Below, piece after piece: positions 26,625-35,641 of a DNA stretch of 36,876 nt (within the stretch, counting starts at the first letter, position 1; each line of letters begins with the position of its first letter). A program made the position numbers and the translations under genes. The notes under the pieces were generated by a model that worked only from the letters and a program-made list of their open reading frames with translations, was not told the origin of the DNA and searched no databases. Source of the DNA: Prolixibacteraceae bacterium (GTDB taxonomy: Bacteria > Bacteroidota > Bacteroidia > Bacteroidales > Prolixibacteraceae); contig JAFGGY010000177.1 in the NCBI GenBank assembly GCA_016930365.1, forward strand, positions 1 through 36,876, in the 5' to 3' direction.

Positions 26625-26632
26625 TACTTTTG
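26625..26632 (+). promoter_or_regulatory. Possible -7 box for the double ABC ATPase gene
   Basis: TACTTTTG fits TAnnTTTG exactly and lies about 57 bases before the ATG at 26689. No clear TTTG lies 19-21 bases upstream. Confidence 0.4.
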
Positions 26633-26688
26633 TTTCTCAAGCTCCCCGGTATTTTAGGGTGCTAATGTTTTTTTTTAAAATCTCCAGA

Positions 26689-28086
26689 ATGAAGCTTTAC
26701 TGGCAACATGCAAAGATTCAGATTCGTACTTCGCTTCTACTCGATTCCATAAACATTCATATTAACGATGGTGAATCGTATGGTATTATTGGGTCTAATG
26801 CATCGGGCAAAACCATATTGGCCAAAGCCATTGCCGGGTTGTTGCCCGTTCGCGATGCCGAACCTGCCGAACCGGTACGTTCGGTGTTTGTTTCTTTTCA
26901 ATCGGGTTTTCAGTTAAAACACGGTGCACGTGCTTACCGGCAGCAGCGATGGAACTTGCCCGATGCCGAGTTTGTACCAACCGTTCGCGAGCTTTTCGAA
27001 AAAGTAGAGAAGCAGGAAAAATTACAAAAACTTATTCGAGATTTCGGTTTTCAGAATCACCTCGATCGCTTTGTTATCAGCCTTTCGAATGGAGAACAGC
27101 GCAAATTTGAACTGATTAAGGCGATGGCTGATGAGCCGGAGTTATTGGTAATTGATAATGCGTTTAACGGTTTGGATGCTCCATCGAGGGTTTTATTGCA
27201 CGATATGCTGAATAAAATGGTAGCACAAGGTCGCCAACTGGTGCTTACCGGGTTAAAACCCGATGATTTTCCGGTGTCGCTAAAGCATTTTATCCACGTT
27301 GATGGGCAAAGTGCTTTCAATGTCGAGCGTTCGAATATCCGACTTGAATATCCGGCGGTAGATGAGCAGCTTTGTGAAATACCACGTTGGGAAAATTCGA
27401 CTTACGACGAAATTATCGATTTAGAGCAGCTTAGCCTGGTTTATAACAACACTAAAATACTCGACCGAATAAATTGGCGGGTAATGGCAGGAGAAAAATG
27501 GGTGCTGGCCGGTGGCAATGGTTCCGGCAAAACCAGTTTGCTTAACATGATTTTTGGCGATAACCCACGAGCATACAAGTGCCGGATAAGGCTTTTTGGC
27601 AGGCAAAAGGGAACTGGTGAATCAATTTGGGACATCAAAAACCGGGTAGGTTTTGTTTCGCCCGAGATGCATCAATACCTGCCTGCGGGGCAATCGGTAA
27701 ACGATGTGCTTTGTTCGGGCTTCTTTACCTCCGAAGGATTGTATAATAAACCAACATCGTATCAGCGTATTTTAGCTCAAAAGTGGCTTCAGTTGATAAA
27801 GCTAGGTCCTTTGTCCGATTTGCCTTTCAATGTACTGGTTTCGTCGCATCAGCGAATGGTGTTGGTGTTGAGGGCATTGATAAAAAATCCGCCACTGCTT
27901 ATTTTTGACGAACCTTTCCAGGGGCTCGATCCGGAAAATATTGCCGTAATGAAAAATCTTTTAAACAGCATAGCCGAACACACCAATTGCACCATGATTT
28001 TTGTTTCTCATTTTGAGGATGAAGTACCGGCATCATTCAATCGCCGGCTTACCTTGCAAAACGGGATGGTGGTTTTGAGAGAATAA
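26689..28086 (+). CDS. Duplicated ABC ATPase (ModF/PhrA-like), one degenerate ATP site
   Basis: I choose the ATG at 26689 (MKLYWQHAKI), giving 465 residues; the frame opens ten codons earlier. Two ABC ATPase domains are joined without membrane segments. Domain 1 has Walker A GSNASGKT (35-42), signature LSNGE (132-136) and Walker B LLVIDN (152-157) with asparagine at the catalytic glutamate; the switch histidine position reads LTGLK. Domain 2 has Walker A GGNGSGKT (275-282), signature VSSHQ (384-388) lacking the glycines, Walker B LLIFDE (403-408) and VSHFE with histidine 441. One composite site is therefore intact and the other degenerate. The layout recalls ModF/PhrA proteins associated with molybdate, but no modABC is nearby and the role is unknown. 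Confidence 0.87.
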   Translation: MKLYWQHAKIQIRTSLLLDSINIHINDGESYGIIGSNASGKTILAKAIAGLLPVRDAEPAEPVRSVFVSFQSGFQLKHGARAYRQQRWNLPDAEFVPTVRELFEKVEKQEKLQKLIRDFGFQNHLDRFVISLSNGEQRKFELIKAMADEPELLVIDNAFNGLDAPSRVLLHDMLNKMVAQGRQLVLTGLKPDDFPVSLKHFIHVDGQSAFNVERSNIRLEYPAVDEQLCEIPRWENSTYDEIIDLEQLSLVYNNTKILDRINWRVMAGEKWVLAGGNGSGKTSLLNMIFGDNPRAYKCRIRLFGRQKGTGESIWDIKNRVGFVSPEMHQYLPAGQSVNDVLCSGFFTSEGLYNKPTSYQRILAQKWLQLIKLGPLSDLPFNVLVSSHQRMVLVLRALIKNPPLLIFDEPFQGLDPENIAVMKNLLNSIAEHTNCTMIFVSHFEDEVPASFNRRLTLQNGMVVLRE

Positions 28087-28088
28087 AA

Positions 28089-28126
28089 AAGCCGGCAAAA
28101 AATCACAATCGATTCCGTGCCGGCTT
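28089..28126. terminator. Bidirectional terminator between converging genes
   Basis: AAGCCGGCA (28089-28097) and TGCCGGCTT (28118-28126) form a perfect 9-base stem around a 20-base loop. It lies just after the ABC ATPase stop and before the glgP stop on the opposite strand, with an A run on the left and a T-rich flank on the right. Confidence 0.75.
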
Positions 28127-28153
28127 CTAATTTTAATAATAAGTGCTAATATT

Positions 28154-30721
28154 TTAAATCCACTTCACGTAGTTGAAATCGAAGCGATGCGGAAGGTCTT
28201 CGTTTTTAGGGAAAATCCGGATGCCATAATCGTAGCTGCCGGGATTCATAATGGTTAAGTCGGTGGTGTAAACTACCGTATTCCCATCCTGTTTCTGCGA
28301 TTTAAACTCATGGCATTCAATAAGTATATCTTTATCTTCCTGTTTTTCAACCAGTACAACCTCTACTCCAACTTCGTCGGTCGATAAACCGTTTAAATCG
28401 ATGGTGATGGATGCCGGATGTTTTTCGCCGGTTTTGTACGTTTTTGCAATTCCGTCTTCGATGTTGGTTTCAACCAGTTTGATACCGTCCCAGGCTTCTG
28501 CAACTTTGTTTTTCCAGGCCGATAGCGCTTTTGCTTTTTCCAGATTGTTGTTGCTTAGTTTTTCGAAGCGGGCTGCTTGTGGTTCGTAAAAACGTTCGAT
28601 ATAATCGTTTAACTGTCGGCGCATGGTAAAGTTGGGTGCCACTTTGGCAATGGTATTTTTTACATACGAAACCCAATTGTGCGATATGCCGTTTTTATTT
28701 CGGTTGTAGTAGGTCGGAATTATTTCCTGTTCAAAAATGTTGTAAATGGTTTCGGCATCCAGCTCGTCCTGGTATTCCTGTACGTCGAACGAGCGTTCGA
28801 GTGGTAGTGCCCAACCCGCTTCGGGTTTGTATCCTTCTACCCACCATCCGTCGAGTACCGAAAAGTGTATGGTGCCATTCATTACGCCCTTTTCGCCACT
28901 GGTGCCCGATGCTTCGAGTGGGCGTGTAGGCGTGTTCATCCAAATATCAACACCTTGCAGCATCATTTTAGCCAGGTTCATATCGTAATTTTGGATAAAA
29001 AGTATCTTCCCGATAAACTCAGGCCTTTTCGAAATTTCAACAATGTGCTTAATCAAAGCCTGTCCGCCACCGTCGGCCGGATGTGCTTTACCTGCAAATA
29101 AAAATTGCACCGGGCGCTCGGGGTTGTTAACAATTTTGCTAAGCCGTTCGAGGTTGGTGAAAAGCAGATGTGCGCGTTTGTAGGTGGCAAAACGGCGGGC
29201 AAAACCAATGGTTAATGCTTCGGGGTTAAGCTTGCTAAGTGTTTCGGTAATCAGTTTCGGATTTTCATTTCGTTTAATCCAGTTGTCCGAAAAACGTTGT
29301 TTAATGTAATCGATAAGTTTTTTCTTGAGCTCTTGCTTCAGTTCTACGATTTCTTCGTCGGGAACATCGTAAATTTTGTTCCAAACGTTTATATCGCTCT
29401 GGCTTTCCGGAAAGTCTTGTCCGAAATATTTCCGGTGTAATTCTTTCCACTCTTTGGCTGCCCAAGTCGAGTAGTGAACGCCGTTGGTTACATAGCCAAT
29501 ATGTAATTCTTCGGCGAAATAACCCGGATACAAATCTTTTAGAATATGTTTGCTAACATCGCCGTGTAGTTTGCTTACACCATTAATATTTTGCGATAGG
29601 TTGGCGGCAAGGTAACTCATATTGAAATGGTCTTCGCCCATGTTGGTTTTCCCCAGCATAAGGAATTGATCCCAGTTAAGTCCAATCTTTTCGGGAAAAG
29701 CACCAAGGTATTTTTTCAGCATGTCGTTGTGAAACGAATCGTGCCCGGCCGGTACGGGGGTATGTGTGGTAAACAGGGTCGATCCGCGTACCAGTTCGCA
29801 AGCTTCGTCGAAGCTGATGTTTTGTTCTTCGATGTAGTTTTTAAGCCTTTCGAGACCGATAAAGGCTGCGTGCCCTTCGTTGCAATGATAAACCTCGGCA
29901 TCAACTTCAAGCGCTTTCAGCACCTTAATGCCACCAAAGCCTAGCAGAATTTCCTGTTTTAGTCGGTTTTCGTTGTCGCCTCCATATAAATGATGAGTTA
30001 TGTAGCGGTCTTCGTCGCGGTTTTCTTCGATATCGGCATCGAGCAGGTACAGCTTAACGCTGCCAACATTTACCTGCCATACCCTGGCTTTTAGGTTTCG
30101 TCCCGGGTATTCAACTTCTATGGTAAGCCATTCGTTGTTTACAAAAACTGGCGTAACTGGTATTTTGGCAAACTCTTCGGCTTCGTAGTTGGCTATTTGC
30201 TCACCATGGTTGTTGAGGGCTTGTTTAAAATAGCCATACCGATATAGCAATCCAATGCCGGTCATATTTAGTTTCGAATCGCTGGCTTCTTTTAAATAAT
30301 CGCCGGCCAGGATGCCCAGGCCTCCGGAGAAAATTTTCAGACTGTCGTGCAGTCCGTATTCCATACTGAAATAAGCAATTTTTGAACTTTCGCTTTTGGC
30401 TCTTTCTTCCAGATAGTTATTCATTTCGTTATAAACCCAGTCGAGCTTATATCTGAACTCGTCGTCTTTTTCGAGTTTGATAAAGCGGTTGTAGTTCACT
30501 TCGTCGAGCAACACGATGGGGTTGTGCGACGATTCTTCCCAAATTTCTTCGTCGATATATTCGAATAACTCACGAGCCTTGGTATTCCAAGTCCACCAAA
30601 GGTTTTTCGAGATTTCTTTCAGACTGTTCAGGCTTTCGGGTATGTTGGATTCAACAACCAGTTTTTTCCAAGCTGGCGTGTTGTTTGCGTTATTGGCAAA
30701 ATGTATTGATTTATTTTCCAT
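28154..30721 (-). CDS. glgP: Alpha-glucan phosphorylase (GT35)
   Basis: The protein releases glucose-1-phosphate from glycogen-like glucans using phosphate and PLP. I choose the ATG at 30721 (MENKSIHFANN), 855 residues; an ATG 11 codons upstream is less likely. It has the N-terminal DUF3417-type region (about 20-110, with NLWWTWNTKARELFEYID), then IAYFSMEYGLHDSLKIFSGGLGILAGDYLKEASD (in parts about 106-140). The catalytic domain shows FLFAGKAHPADGGG and the PLP lysine (about K611) in EASGTSGEKGVMNG. This is the shorter-branch alpha-glucan phosphorylase type, distinct from E. coli GlgP/MalP. It lies downstream of the glucan operon on the same strand but behind a palindrome, a 217-base gap and a possible operator, suggesting separate transcription. 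Confidence 0.93.
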   Translation of the reverse strand: MENKSIHFANNANNTPAWKKLVVESNIPESLNSLKEISKNLWWTWNTKARELFEYIDEEIWEESSHNPIVLLDEVNYNRFIKLEKDDEFRYKLDWVYNEMNNYLEERAKSESSKIAYFSMEYGLHDSLKIFSGGLGILAGDYLKEASDSKLNMTGIGLLYRYGYFKQALNNHGEQIANYEAEEFAKIPVTPVFVNNEWLTIEVEYPGRNLKARVWQVNVGSVKLYLLDADIEENRDEDRYITHHLYGGDNENRLKQEILLGFGGIKVLKALEVDAEVYHCNEGHAAFIGLERLKNYIEEQNISFDEACELVRGSTLFTTHTPVPAGHDSFHNDMLKKYLGAFPEKIGLNWDQFLMLGKTNMGEDHFNMSYLAANLSQNINGVSKLHGDVSKHILKDLYPGYFAEELHIGYVTNGVHYSTWAAKEWKELHRKYFGQDFPESQSDINVWNKIYDVPDEEIVELKQELKKKLIDYIKQRFSDNWIKRNENPKLITETLSKLNPEALTIGFARRFATYKRAHLLFTNLERLSKIVNNPERPVQFLFAGKAHPADGGGQALIKHIVEISKRPEFIGKILFIQNYDMNLAKMMLQGVDIWMNTPTRPLEASGTSGEKGVMNGTIHFSVLDGWWVEGYKPEAGWALPLERSFDVQEYQDELDAETIYNIFEQEIIPTYYNRNKNGISHNWVSYVKNTIAKVAPNFTMRRQLNDYIERFYEPQAARFEKLSNNNLEKAKALSAWKNKVAEAWDGIKLVETNIEDGIAKTYKTGEKHPASITIDLNGLSTDEVGVEVVLVEKQEDKDILIECHEFKSQKQDGNTVVYTTDLTIMNPGSYDYGIRIFPKNEDLPHRFDFNYVKWI

Positions 30722-30755
30722 CACTTTCTTGTTTGTTTGAATTTTTAAAGACACG

Positions 30756-30785
30756 TTATACCATTATTGTTCAGTTTTGGTATAA
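30756..30785 (-). promoter_or_regulatory. Possible operator upstream of glgP
   Basis: TTATACCA (30756-30763) and TGGTATAA (30778-30785) form a perfect 8-base inverted repeat with a 14-base spacer, about 35 bases upstream of the glgP start. CACG (30752-30755) and CGTG (30791-30794) flank it. It could bind a dimeric regulator or fold in the leader RNA. Confidence 0.4.
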
Positions 30786-30916
30786 ATAAGCGTGCAATTT
30801 CAATCAAATTCATTAATCTGCATCTACTGCATCTACAAACAGCAAAGAGAGTAATAATTTTTGATATTCAGGCAAATCGGGGTGTTGATTGCATGAAATT
30901 TCAATTTAAGTTTACG

Positions 30917-30930
30917 AACCGTTAACGGTT
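30917..30930 (-). terminator. Palindrome just after the GH57 gene, possible terminator
   Basis: AACCGTTAACGGTT is a 14-base perfect palindrome eight bases before the end of the GH57 frame (stop at 30939). Read on the minus strand it follows the stop codon, but it lacks a long T run, so it may slow or end the upstream operon, or be an operator. Confidence 0.4.
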
Positions 30931-30938
30931 TCGGGTTT

Positions 30939-32291
30939 TTACTTTTTTTGTTCTTCTTTTTTGGGTTTTACTTTTTTATTGCCAGTGCTGGTTTTCTTTT
31001 TACTGGTCGATTTTTTCACGGCTGTTTCAAGCAGTTTTATTTTAAGATCTTTTTCGTTAAGCTTTTTGCGCAGCAAGGCAATTTCCTGTTCTTGTTCGCT
31101 TTCGGGCACAAAACGGTTAAGGCGAAGGGTGAAATCGGCCAAAACGTTCATGTAATTAATAAAAGCTTCGTAGGGCGAGTCGTATGGGTTAAAATATTTA
31201 TGCACCTCGCCATCGGAGAAGAATTTGGTGCACATGTAATAAAAGTGGTCGCTTATCTGCAAGTATTCCCAGTCCTTCTGAATGTCGGGATCGGAGCATT
31301 GAGCAACTCTGTCCTTTAACGCGTAAAGCTTATCGAAAGCTTCTTGCTGAAGCTCGTTTCCCAGCCATGCCGATAAGTCGCGCTCTTCGTCGGCCCACGA
31401 TATGGGGTGTGGGACATGAACCGGCGATATGGGTTGAAGCAACTTTATGGTTTCCGATGGTGTTTTAAACTGAATATCGCCTGCTGCGAGTATTTTATTT
31501 GGCATATCGGACAAGAAATTAAATATGCCGGTATCCATTTTCTGGTGTTCTCCAAATGTTTCATAATCCATAAAAAGATTGATGATATCTTCGTTGGCAT
31601 CGGTGGCTTTAATCCAGTTTGCAAATTTAGTAGCGGTTAGAGGGTATTCCGACCACGATGAGTTGGAAAAACGGAACGAAATGTCGTCGCTGAGTTTATA
31701 ATTACGTAATAAAATTTTCAGCCTTGGATGAATGGCATTGGTGTAAATAAAATTGGAGCTTTTCCAACCTAGAACATGCTTTGCGCCTTCGGTTAGCATT
31801 CCCTTAAAGCCCATGTCGTGTACTTTTGCACCTATTTCGTCGGAATAAATAAGCTCAGTATTACGAAAAACCTTCGGGCTTTGTTCAAAATGTTTTTGAA
31901 TCAATTCGTCGTGTTTTCTAACCTGTTGTTCAAACAAATCGTTGTCTTTAAGTGCCGAGAGCGAATGCGAATATGTTTCGGATAGAAACTCTACGCAGCC
32001 GGTTTGTGCCAGTTTTTTAAACGAGTCGATTACTTCGGGTGCATAAAGCTCGAATTGTTCCAGTGCAATGCCCGAAAGCGAAAAGGCAACTTTGAATTTT
32101 CCCTGATGTTTTTTAATTGCTTCGAGCAATACTTTATTGGCTGGCAAATAGCAGTCGTCGGCTACTTTGCGTAGGATGGTTTCGTTGGCATAATCGTCGT
32201 AGTAATACGAGTCGTTACCAATGTCGAAAAAGCGATAACGTCGAAATCGAAATGGTTGATGCAGTTGAAAATAGAGACATATTGTTTTCAT
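30939..32291 (-). CDS. Glycoside hydrolase family 57 alpha-amylase-like protein
   Basis: This 450-residue protein has the GH57 catalytic (beta/alpha)7 barrel (about 1-300). It shows HQPF (11-14) as conserved region I, FLSETYSHS (103-111), FRNTELIYSDE (142-152) with probable nucleophile E146, and FMDYETFGEHQ (240-250) with probable acid/base D242. SWADEERDLSAWLGNELQQEA follows as region V. The family hydrolyses or rearranges alpha-1,4 glucans. A helical C-terminal region ends in a lysine-rich tail (last 25 residues mostly K, S, T), which looks disordered. The gene overlaps the upstream synthase by 4 bases (ATGA), so translation is coupled. Whether it acts as amylase or as 4-alpha-glucanotransferase is not clear; branching enzyme is less likely at this length. 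Confidence 0.88.
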   Translation of the reverse strand: MKTICLYFQLHQPFRFRRYRFFDIGNDSYYYDDYANETILRKVADDCYLPANKVLLEAIKKHQGKFKVAFSLSGIALEQFELYAPEVIDSFKKLAQTGCVEFLSETYSHSLSALKDNDLFEQQVRKHDELIQKHFEQSPKVFRNTELIYSDEIGAKVHDMGFKGMLTEGAKHVLGWKSSNFIYTNAIHPRLKILLRNYKLSDDISFRFSNSSWSEYPLTATKFANWIKATDANEDIINLFMDYETFGEHQKMDTGIFNFLSDMPNKILAAGDIQFKTPSETIKLLQPISPVHVPHPISWADEERDLSAWLGNELQQEAFDKLYALKDRVAQCSDPDIQKDWEYLQISDHFYYMCTKFFSDGEVHKYFNPYDSPYEAFINYMNVLADFTLRLNRFVPESEQEQEIALLRKKLNEKDLKIKLLETAVKKSTSKKKTSTGNKKVKPKKEEQKK

Positions 32292-33607
32292 TCGTTGTTG
32301 TTTTTAATGTTTGTAAGTGTTGGGTTTAATGCTTCGAGGTAAATATCCCGTACATGTTCTGCCGAGTTTTTCCATTGCAAGTTGTCAACTTCGCCACGGG
32401 CATTTTTAATAAAGGTTTTTGATAAGGCGGGATATTTTATAATGGCGTGTATGGCATCGGCCATTGCGTTTACGTCCCAAAAATCGATTTTTATGGCGTG
32501 TTTCAGTATTTCCGACACACCCGACTGTTTCGAGATGATTACCGGCACATTGCTTTGCATGGCTTCAAGAGGCGATATTCCGAAAGGCTCCGAAATGGAG
32601 GGCATCACATACACATCGCTGAGTTTAAACATTTGAAAAACATCGTTTCCATGTAAAAAACCGGTAAAGTGAAAGTGGTCGGCTATGCCTAGTTGGGCAG
32701 CTCGCCGAATCATAGCATTCATCATGTCGCCGCTGCCGGCCATTACAAAACGAACATTTTTTGTGCGCATTAATACCTGGTGGGCGGCTTCAATAAAGTA
32801 TTCAGGGCCTTTTTGCATGGTAATGCGTCCTAAAAAAGTAACAATTTTTTCGTTGATGCCTTTTTTGAGGGTTAATTTTTCGGCGTATTCAACCGGTTCA
32901 ACCGCATTATATACGGTTACGACTTTGTCGGGCGAGATACCGTACTTTTCGATTACAATGTTGCGGGTTAGGTTGCTAACGGTAATAATTTTGTCGGCAG
33001 CTTCCATACCCTCGCGTTCAATGGCATAAACTTTAGGGTTAACGCTTCCGCCACTTCGGTCGAAATCGGTTGCATGTACATGAATTACCAGAGGCTTACC
33101 CGATGCTTTTTTGGCAGCTATCCCGGCCGGGTATGCCAGCCAGTCGTGGGCATGGATAAGGTCGAAGTCGTTGTCGCTGGCAATCGATTCGGCAACTAGT
33201 GCGTAGTTGTATATTTCGGCAATAAGGTTTTCACCATATTTGCCTGTAAAAATAATTCTTCCCTGATCGTCGGTTTCGATAAATTTTGTTTTGCCCGATT
33301 TTCGGGCACTGGTCAGTTTCCAAAATTCATCGGGGTCGGTGTAGGGAATTATTTTCGAATCGACCTCGTAATAATCGATTTTTTGCTGAGTGTTGTGGAA
33401 CTGGATTTTCTTTTTGGTAACCGGAATGTCGCCTGCCCCAATCAATTGTATGGTGCTCTGGTCTTCGTCACCATAAGCCTTAGGTACCACAAACAGAACA
33501 TCTACATCGTTAAATGTAGAAAGCCCTTTGGTTAGTCCGTAGCAGGCTGTTCCGAGCCCTCCCGATATATGTGGCGGAAATTCCCAGCCAAACATTAATA
33601 TTCTCAT
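32288..33607 (-). CDS. Glycosyltransferase, glycogen synthase-like (GT4/GT5 fold)
   Basis: The 439-residue GT-B enzyme starts MRILMFGWEFPPHISGGLGTAC, with the GGLG loop that contacts the sugar nucleotide in starch/glycogen synthases. It continues with IHAHDWLAYPAGIAAKKASG and VIHVHATDFDRSG. The C-terminal Rossmann half has FLGRITMQKGPEYFIEAA (about 248-265) and the E-x7-E motif in EPFGISPLEAMQSNVPVI. It most likely transfers glucose from UDP- or ADP-glucose to a growing alpha-1,4 glucan. The neighbours (debranching enzyme upstream, GH57 downstream) support a storage-glucan role. It is 41 bases from the debranching enzyme. Donor specificity is not visible. Confidence 0.9.
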   Translation of the reverse strand: MRILMFGWEFPPHISGGLGTACYGLTKGLSTFNDVDVLFVVPKAYGDEDQSTIQLIGAGDIPVTKKKIQFHNTQQKIDYYEVDSKIIPYTDPDEFWKLTSARKSGKTKFIETDDQGRIIFTGKYGENLIAEIYNYALVAESIASDNDFDLIHAHDWLAYPAGIAAKKASGKPLVIHVHATDFDRSGGSVNPKVYAIEREGMEAADKIITVSNLTRNIVIEKYGISPDKVVTVYNAVEPVEYAEKLTLKKGINEKIVTFLGRITMQKGPEYFIEAAHQVLMRTKNVRFVMAGSGDMMNAMIRRAAQLGIADHFHFTGFLHGNDVFQMFKLSDVYVMPSISEPFGISPLEAMQSNVPVIISKQSGVSEILKHAIKIDFWDVNAMADAIHAIIKYPALSKTFIKNARGEVDNLQWKNSAEHVRDIYLEALNPTLTNIKNNNE

Positions 33608-33648
33608 TCCTAAAAAATTTATAGATCTTTGGTGTGTGTTCTTTCTGT

Positions 33649-35598
33649 TTATAAAGCCTGATGGTTTTCAACCATAAAATGAGCTCGTATAATTTCTCCT
33701 ATATTCCATGCTTGCGAAATGGCACCCCTGCATTCATGTGGCGGGTTTCCGCTGTAAAGTTCCGAAATAGAACCTATACAGCCCCTGCTCATCTCTTCTT
33801 CGAAGCCATCCATAATGCTTTTTGCAAACGAAATTCCGCTATGCTTGTGTACTTTTAGATAGGCTTCGATAAAAAAGCCAATCAACCATGGGTGTGCCGT
33901 GCCCTGGTGGGTTGCTTTTTCGCGTGTTGTTTCGTCTCCGTCGTATTTGCCTTCGTATAAAGGGTTTTTGGGCGATAGGGTTCGAAGCCCTCTGGCGGTT
34001 AACAGGTCTTTATTGGCAAGACTTATAATGCTTTTTTTCATTTCTTTCGAAAGGGGTGAATAATCCATAGCAGCTGCAATTACCTGGTTTGGACGGACAT
34101 CGTAATTGCACTGGCCATTTTGGCAATAATCGGCCAGGTATTGGCGTTTTTCGTCCCAAAATGTTTCTATAAACGATGTTTCGGCTTGTTGAGCAATAGG
34201 TGTCCACTCATTTACAAACTTTTTCTCGTTTGCATTTTCGGCCAGCTCGATGGAGTATTTTAGAGCGTTGTACCATAGTGCATTGATTTCGACAGCCATG
34301 CCATACCGCGGTGTTACAGGTACCCCGTTTGCATAAGCATTCATCCATGTTAATGCAACCCCGTCTGTGTGAGCATTAATTAACCCATTATCAAGCATTT
34401 TTATGTTAAAGTCGGTTCCGTTTTTATAGGCATTTAATATTGAAGTGAATATTTTCTTATAGCTTTTCCATACTTCGGCCGGGCCACCCAGGTCGCCAGT
34501 GAGTTTCTGGATTGTCCAGAAAAACCACAACGGAGCATCGGCACTTGCGTAATTGCTGTCGATTCTTCCCCATTTTGCCGGAAATAATCCGTTTTTTAGT
34601 CGTTTGATGTTGGTGCGTAATATCCGTTTAATTAAGGTTGGGTCTTCCATGGCATACGATAAACCGGGAAGCGCGACAAAGGTTTGATTGATGCGCCCGT
34701 TGTACCATGGAAAACCGGCCAGGATATCGGTAAACTCGTTCGTTTTCACAAAAAACTGTTCAGCCGAGTTATGCAGGCAGCCAAAAAATGAAGTTCGGGG
34801 CGTTTTCTTTTTCAATTCAGCATTAAATTTGCGCTGAAGTTGTTTCGGAAATGCTTCGAACGTAGCACCTGAAAAAATAATACTTTCTCCTTTTTTTATG
34901 TCGGTTTCGAAATATCCGGGTACATATAAATCTTCGAGGTAATCGTAGCCCCGCATTTTTTCTTTGTAGTATTCAATATCATAATACCAGTCGGGATTCG
35001 CTATGTATTCGTTCTTTTTTGTGAGTTGAAGATGCAATTCGGGATACCCTTCGTACATTTTAACTTTTATGCCATTCTCAACAGGGGTGTAATGGGTGTT
35101 TACGTTCATGTTGCTTTTGCTGAGCATGTGCATGTTACGAAAGGCTAAAAAGGGTTTAAGCCGAAGCCTTGTTGGCGAATGGGCTTCTACCAGTGTATAA
35201 CGGATAAGTACCTGTTCGGTTTGCTCAACTAAAAGCGTTTCCATGGTTAATATTACTCCACCAATACGGTAAGTTATTACCGGTATCAGTTTGCATTCAA
35301 AATCGCGAATGTATTTATGTCCTTTGGGCTCGTAGTTTTCGCCTTTAAACTTATGAATTCCAAGATTAAACTCGGAACCGTGTTGTATAATGGTTGCGTC
35401 GAGGGTGGAAAGCAATACATGTTTCCCGCCGTCTAACGTATAATTTGGGCACACCAGCAACCCATGATATTTTCGAGTATTACAGCCCGACAACGATGTG
35501 CAGCTGTACGATCCGGCTCTGTTCGAGTGGAGTACCTCGCGCTTGAGCGAATATTCAAGGTTAACCAGTTCTTTTTTATCAAATTTTAGATAGCTCAT
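33649..35598 (-). CDS. Glycogen debranching enzyme (amylo-alpha-1,6-glucosidase), archaeal type
   Basis: The 649-residue protein has an N-terminal beta-sandwich GDE domain (about 10-280: NRAGSYSCTSLSGCNTRKYHGLLV, in parts near 24-48; LLSTLDATIIQHGSEFNLGIHKF, near 62-84). A C-terminal (alpha/alpha)6 barrel (about 290-649) carries the amylo-1,6-glucosidase activity. Seen there are FPWYNGRINQTFVALPGLSYAM, DSNYASADAPLWFFW, EINALWYNALKYS with probable catalytic acids, and THQGTAHPWLIGFFIEAYL. It cleaves alpha-1,6 branch points of glycogen. Length matches the archaeal/Bacteroidota GDE type without a separate transferase domain. It opens the synthase-GH57 run and lies 43 bases after the GSCFA gene. 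Confidence 0.93.
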   Translation of the reverse strand: MSYLKFDKKELVNLEYSLKREVLHSNRAGSYSCTSLSGCNTRKYHGLLVCPNYTLDGGKHVLLSTLDATIIQHGSEFNLGIHKFKGENYEPKGHKYIRDFECKLIPVITYRIGGVILTMETLLVEQTEQVLIRYTLVEAHSPTRLRLKPFLAFRNMHMLSKSNMNVNTHYTPVENGIKVKMYEGYPELHLQLTKKNEYIANPDWYYDIEYYKEKMRGYDYLEDLYVPGYFETDIKKGESIIFSGATFEAFPKQLQRKFNAELKKKTPRTSFFGCLHNSAEQFFVKTNEFTDILAGFPWYNGRINQTFVALPGLSYAMEDPTLIKRILRTNIKRLKNGLFPAKWGRIDSNYASADAPLWFFWTIQKLTGDLGGPAEVWKSYKKIFTSILNAYKNGTDFNIKMLDNGLINAHTDGVALTWMNAYANGVPVTPRYGMAVEINALWYNALKYSIELAENANEKKFVNEWTPIAQQAETSFIETFWDEKRQYLADYCQNGQCNYDVRPNQVIAAAMDYSPLSKEMKKSIISLANKDLLTARGLRTLSPKNPLYEGKYDGDETTREKATHQGTAHPWLIGFFIEAYLKVHKHSGISFAKSIMDGFEEEMSRGCIGSISELYSGNPPHECRGAISQAWNIGEIIRAHFMVENHQAL

Positions 35599-35641
35599 TG
35601 TTTAACAATAAATTAAGTTAATAGTGAAGCTGAACGTTGCT

